Assembly: GCF_000974985.2 (NCBI RefSeq)
Contig: NZ_LAVA02000085.1
Span: forward strand, 1-52,876
Direction of reading: 5' to 3'
DNA length: 52,876 bases
From: Streptomyces mangrovisoli
Lineage (GTDB): Bacteria > Actinomycetota > Actinomycetes > Streptomycetales > Streptomycetaceae
In this document: positions 50,741-52,876 of the stretch, in pieces
How positions within the stretch are numbered: position 1 is the first letter of the stretch
How the letters are laid out: each line of letters opens with the position of its first letter
Notes under the pieces: model-generated
Seen by the model: the letters and a program-made list of their open reading frames with translations, nothing else
The model's database searches: none
Told to the model about the DNA's origin: nothing
Program-made: the position numbers and the translations under genes

Positions 50741-51826
50741 TCACTGGCGGAGGGCCCAGCCCCGCTCCCGCAGGGCGGTGCCGAGCACCGGGGCCGCCTT
50801 CGGCTCCACCATCAGCTGGACCAGGCCCGCCTGCTGCCCGGTCGCGTGCTCGATGCGGACGTCCTCGATGTTGACCCCGGCGCGGTCCGCGTCCGCGAAG
50901 ATCCGGGCCAGCTGGCCGGGCTGGTCGTCGATGAGGACGACGACCGTCTCGTACGTCCGCGGGGCGGTGCCGTGCTTGCCGGGCACCCGGACCTGGCCGG
51001 CGTTGCCGCGGGTGAGCATGTCGGTGATGCCGAGGGTGCCCTCGACGCGCTTGGCGTCGTCGGCGGACTGGAGGGCGCGCAGGGCCCGCACGGTCTCCTC
51101 CAGGTCCGAGGCGACGTCGGTCAGCAGGTCGGCGACCGGCCCGGGGTTCGCGGAGAGGATGTCGATCCACATCCGCGGGTCGGAGGCGGCGATCCGGGTC
51201 ACGTCGCGGATGCCCTGCCCGCACAGCCGTACGGCCGACTCCTCGGCGTTCTCCAGGCGCGCGGCGACCATGCTGGAGACCAGGTGCGGCATGTGGGAGA
51301 CGAGCGCGACGGCGCGGTCGTGGGCGTCGGCGTCCATCACCACCGGGACGGCCCGGCAGTGCGAGACCAGCTCCAGGGCGAGGTTCAGCACCTCGGTGTC
51401 GGTGTCCCGGGTCGGGGTGAGCACCCAGGGGCGGCCCTCGAAGAGGTCGCCGGTGGCGGCCAGCGGACCGGAGCGCTCGCGGCCCGACATGGGGTGGGTG
51501 CCGATGTACGACGACAGGTCGAGGCCGAGCGCGGTCAGCTCGCGGTGCGGGCCGCCCTTGACGCTGGCCACGTCGAGGTAGCCGCGCGCGAGGCCGCGGC
51601 GCATGGCGTCGGCGAGGACGGCGGCGACATGGGCGGGCGGCGCGGCGACGACCGCGAGGTCGACCGGGCCCTGCGGCGGGTCGTCGGTGCCGGCGCCCAG
51701 CGCGGCGGCCGTACGGGCCTGCTCGGGGTCGTGGTCGGCGAGGTGCACGGTGACGCCCCGCTGGACCAGGGCGAGCGCGGCCGAGGTGCCGATCAGGCCG
51801 GTGCCGATGACGAGTGCGGTCCTCAC
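50741..51826 (-). CDS. tyrA: Prephenate dehydrogenase with ACT domain
   Basis: GTG 51826 gives 361 residues. NAD-binding Rossmann motif VIGTGLIGTSAALALVQRG at 6-24; LDVASVKGG and GTHPMSGRERSGP mark the prephenate site (the His-Pro-Met-x-G loop). HMPHLVSSMVAARL follows in the helical dimer domain. The last 70 residues (YETVVVLIDDQPGQLARIFADAD) are an ACT domain likely binding tyrosine for feedback control. It converts prephenate to 4-hydroxyphenylpyruvate for tyrosine synthesis. It leads the operon with cmk, plsC and der. Confidence 0.95.
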   Translation of the reverse strand: MRTALVIGTGLIGTSAALALVQRGVTVHLADHDPEQARTAAALGAGTDDPPQGPVDLAVVAAPPAHVAAVLADAMRRGLARGYLDVASVKGGPHRELTALGLDLSSYIGTHPMSGRERSGPLAATGDLFEGRPWVLTPTRDTDTEVLNLALELVSHCRAVPVVMDADAHDRAVALVSHMPHLVSSMVAARLENAEESAVRLCGQGIRDVTRIAASDPRMWIDILSANPGPVADLLTDVASDLEETVRALRALQSADDAKRVEGTLGITDMLTRGNAGQVRVPGKHGTAPRTYETVVVLIDDQPGQLARIFADADRAGVNIEDVRIEHATGQQAGLVQLMVEPKAAPVLGTALRERGWALRQ

Positions 51827-51839
51827 GGGGCTGTGTCCT

Positions 51840-51905
51840 TGCGGTCGGGGTCGGGATCGGAATCGGAGCCGGAGTCCGAGTCGGAGCCGGAGCCGGAGTC
51901 GGATC
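51840..51905. repeat. Low-complexity hexamer repeat before tyrA
   Basis: Degenerate GGAGCC/GGAGTC/GGATCG units over about 65 bases, just upstream of the tyrA start on its template side. It forms part of the tyrA leader. Confidence 0.7.
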
Positions 51906-52103
51906 TTCGGCGATCCAGCCTAGGGCCTGTCGTGCCGTCGGCCTGCCGGGTGCCCGCCCGCTGAGACGGGCCGCGATCTCTGACAATGTCACGTGAAGGT
52001 CTGCATTCCGCTACTTCATGCGATACGCCCCCGTGCGCCCCTTTACGCCGGGCCAGCCGTCCGCTCTGATGGCAGCAGGTCCGGCCTCGGGGGGAGGTTC
52101 GTC

Positions 52104-52781
52104 ATGAAGCGTCCTGGACCGCTGCTCACCCTGCTCGCCGGGCTGCTGTTGGGCGTGTTCCTGCTGGTGATGAACGCGACGACGGGGACGAAGGCCGCGT
52201 CCTACGGCTCCGGCGCAACGACCCCGACACCGTCCCGGTCCGCGTCCGCCTCCCCGACCGCGTCCACCGCGCCCTCGTCGGCCTCCTCGCCCTCGCACAA
52301 GCCGGTGGCCGCGCCCGACGCCAGTTACGCGGGCCGTACGGACGACGGCTCCTCCGCGGTGGCCGTGACCGTCCGCGACCGCAAGGCGATCGCCTACTTC
52401 TGCGACGGCCGCGCGAAGGAGTCGTGGCTCAAGGGCGACGTGCGCGACGACGGCACCATGACCCTGACCGGCGCGCACGGCGACGTGCTGCGCGGCACCC
52501 TCCGGGGCGGCGCGGCCCGCATCCGCGGCACGGCCGAGGTGGGCGGGGACCGTTACGCCTTCACCGCCGCCCGCGCCCACAAGCCGTCCGGGCTGTGGCG
52601 GACGACGGCCACCGTGCGCGGCGCGAAGCTGGTCGGCGGCTGGGTGGTGCTGCCGGGCGGCAGGCAGGTGGGTGTGGTCACCCGCGACGGCAGCCCGTCG
52701 GCCGCACCGCCCATCGACCCGACGACCGGCGCCGTCACGGTGGACGGGCAGCGGCTCACGGCCCGCCCCGCGACCCCCTGA
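52104..52781 (+). CDS. Secreted or membrane-anchored protein of unknown function
   Basis: ATG 52104 follows GGGGAGG. The 225-residue protein has an N-terminal hydrophobic segment (GPLLTLLAGLLLGVFLLVMNA) with no clear cleavage site, so it may stay anchored. A Ser/Thr/Pro-rich linker of about 50 residues precedes a beta-rich domain (SYAGRTDDGSSAVAVTVRDRKAIAYFCDGR, then LKGDVRDDGTMTLTGAHGDVLRGTL). Upstream 51993 is an in-frame ATG without ribosome site. The outer domain's function is unknown. Confidence 0.72.
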   Translation: MKRPGPLLTLLAGLLLGVFLLVMNATTGTKAASYGSGATTPTPSRSASASPTASTAPSSASSPSHKPVAAPDASYAGRTDDGSSAVAVTVRDRKAIAYFCDGRAKESWLKGDVRDDGTMTLTGAHGDVLRGTLRGGAARIRGTAEVGGDRYAFTAARAHKPSGLWRTTATVRGAKLVGGWVVLPGGRQVGVVTRDGSPSAAPPIDPTTGAVTVDGQRLTARPATP

Positions 52782-52876
52782 CCCACGCCCCCTGACCGCC
52801 GCCCGGCAGCACCACCCGCCCGCCGTCCCCCGGACCCACGACCCCTCGACCCCACGACACCTCGACCCCTCCGCCC

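Noticed and set aside
1..52876. tRNA or rRNA genes
   Set aside because: No cloverleaf with a GTTCGA-type T-arm and acceptor pairing, and no rRNA-like stretch, was recognised by eye.

Overview
The window is chromosomal DNA from a high-GC actinomycete, almost certainly a Streptomyces. Support comes from the extreme GC content and near-total G/C at third codon positions, many GTG/TTG starts and leaderless-looking starts, a complete conservon (cvnA-D), a second-copy SepF-like protein, a streptogrisin-type protease, a DUF5925 AAA ATPase, and a LAXTG (class E sortase) cell-wall signal. From memory the gene order resembles the region around SCO1724-SCO1762 of S. coelicolor; this was not checked by search.

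Layout. 1-2855: end of a NicO-type metal transporter, a membrane Ser/Thr kinase and a convergent secreted SGNH lipase. 3119-11988: an envelope polysaccharide locus with a small membrane protein, two GT2 glycosyltransferases, a NodB deacetylase, a 1306-residue flippase/GT-C fusion and a convergent membrane-anchored glycoside hydrolase. 12142-16941: AAA ATPase, YtrA-type regulator, two GNAT proteins, a DUF402 protein, a methyltransferase and a 44-residue conserved-looking small protein. 16962-21826: secreted nuclease, wall-anchored LPMO and secreted lipase. 22010-25884: a MarR remnant and the damage-inducible polymerase DnaE2 behind two LexA-like boxes. 26010-32259: SPFH protein, streptogrisin B-like protease, DUF1684 protein, and a flavin/FAD oxidoreductase pair. 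A tiny Cys-ending leader peptide lies upstream at 32461. 32819-38367: conservon and a Cys-rich DUF5685 protein. 38714-47620: SepF-like protein, MFS exporter, PIG-V-like glycosyltransferase, PAP2 phosphatase, I78 inhibitor, Rpf-like transglycosylase and two proteins of unknown function. 47737-51826: tyrA-cmk-plsC-der, a housekeeping operon. 52104-52781: a secreted protein of unknown function.

The most distinctive non-coding feature is a dispersed palindromic element of about 110 bp with 22-bp terminal inverted repeats. It occurs as near-identical pairs (13322-13568 and 46905-47154), as solitary halves (22264, 44696), as broken copies (29246-29495), and as a decayed 5 x 50-bp tandem array (39331-39580). 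Copies touch genes: one supplies the stop codon of the luciferase-like gene and one sits where the MarR remnant loses its N-terminus.

Common theme: many products act at or outside the cell surface (secreted lipases, protease, nuclease, LPMO, glycoside hydrolase, Rpf, PAP2, polysaccharide assembly), next to core functions in cell division, DNA repair, aromatic amino acid synthesis and ribosome assembly.
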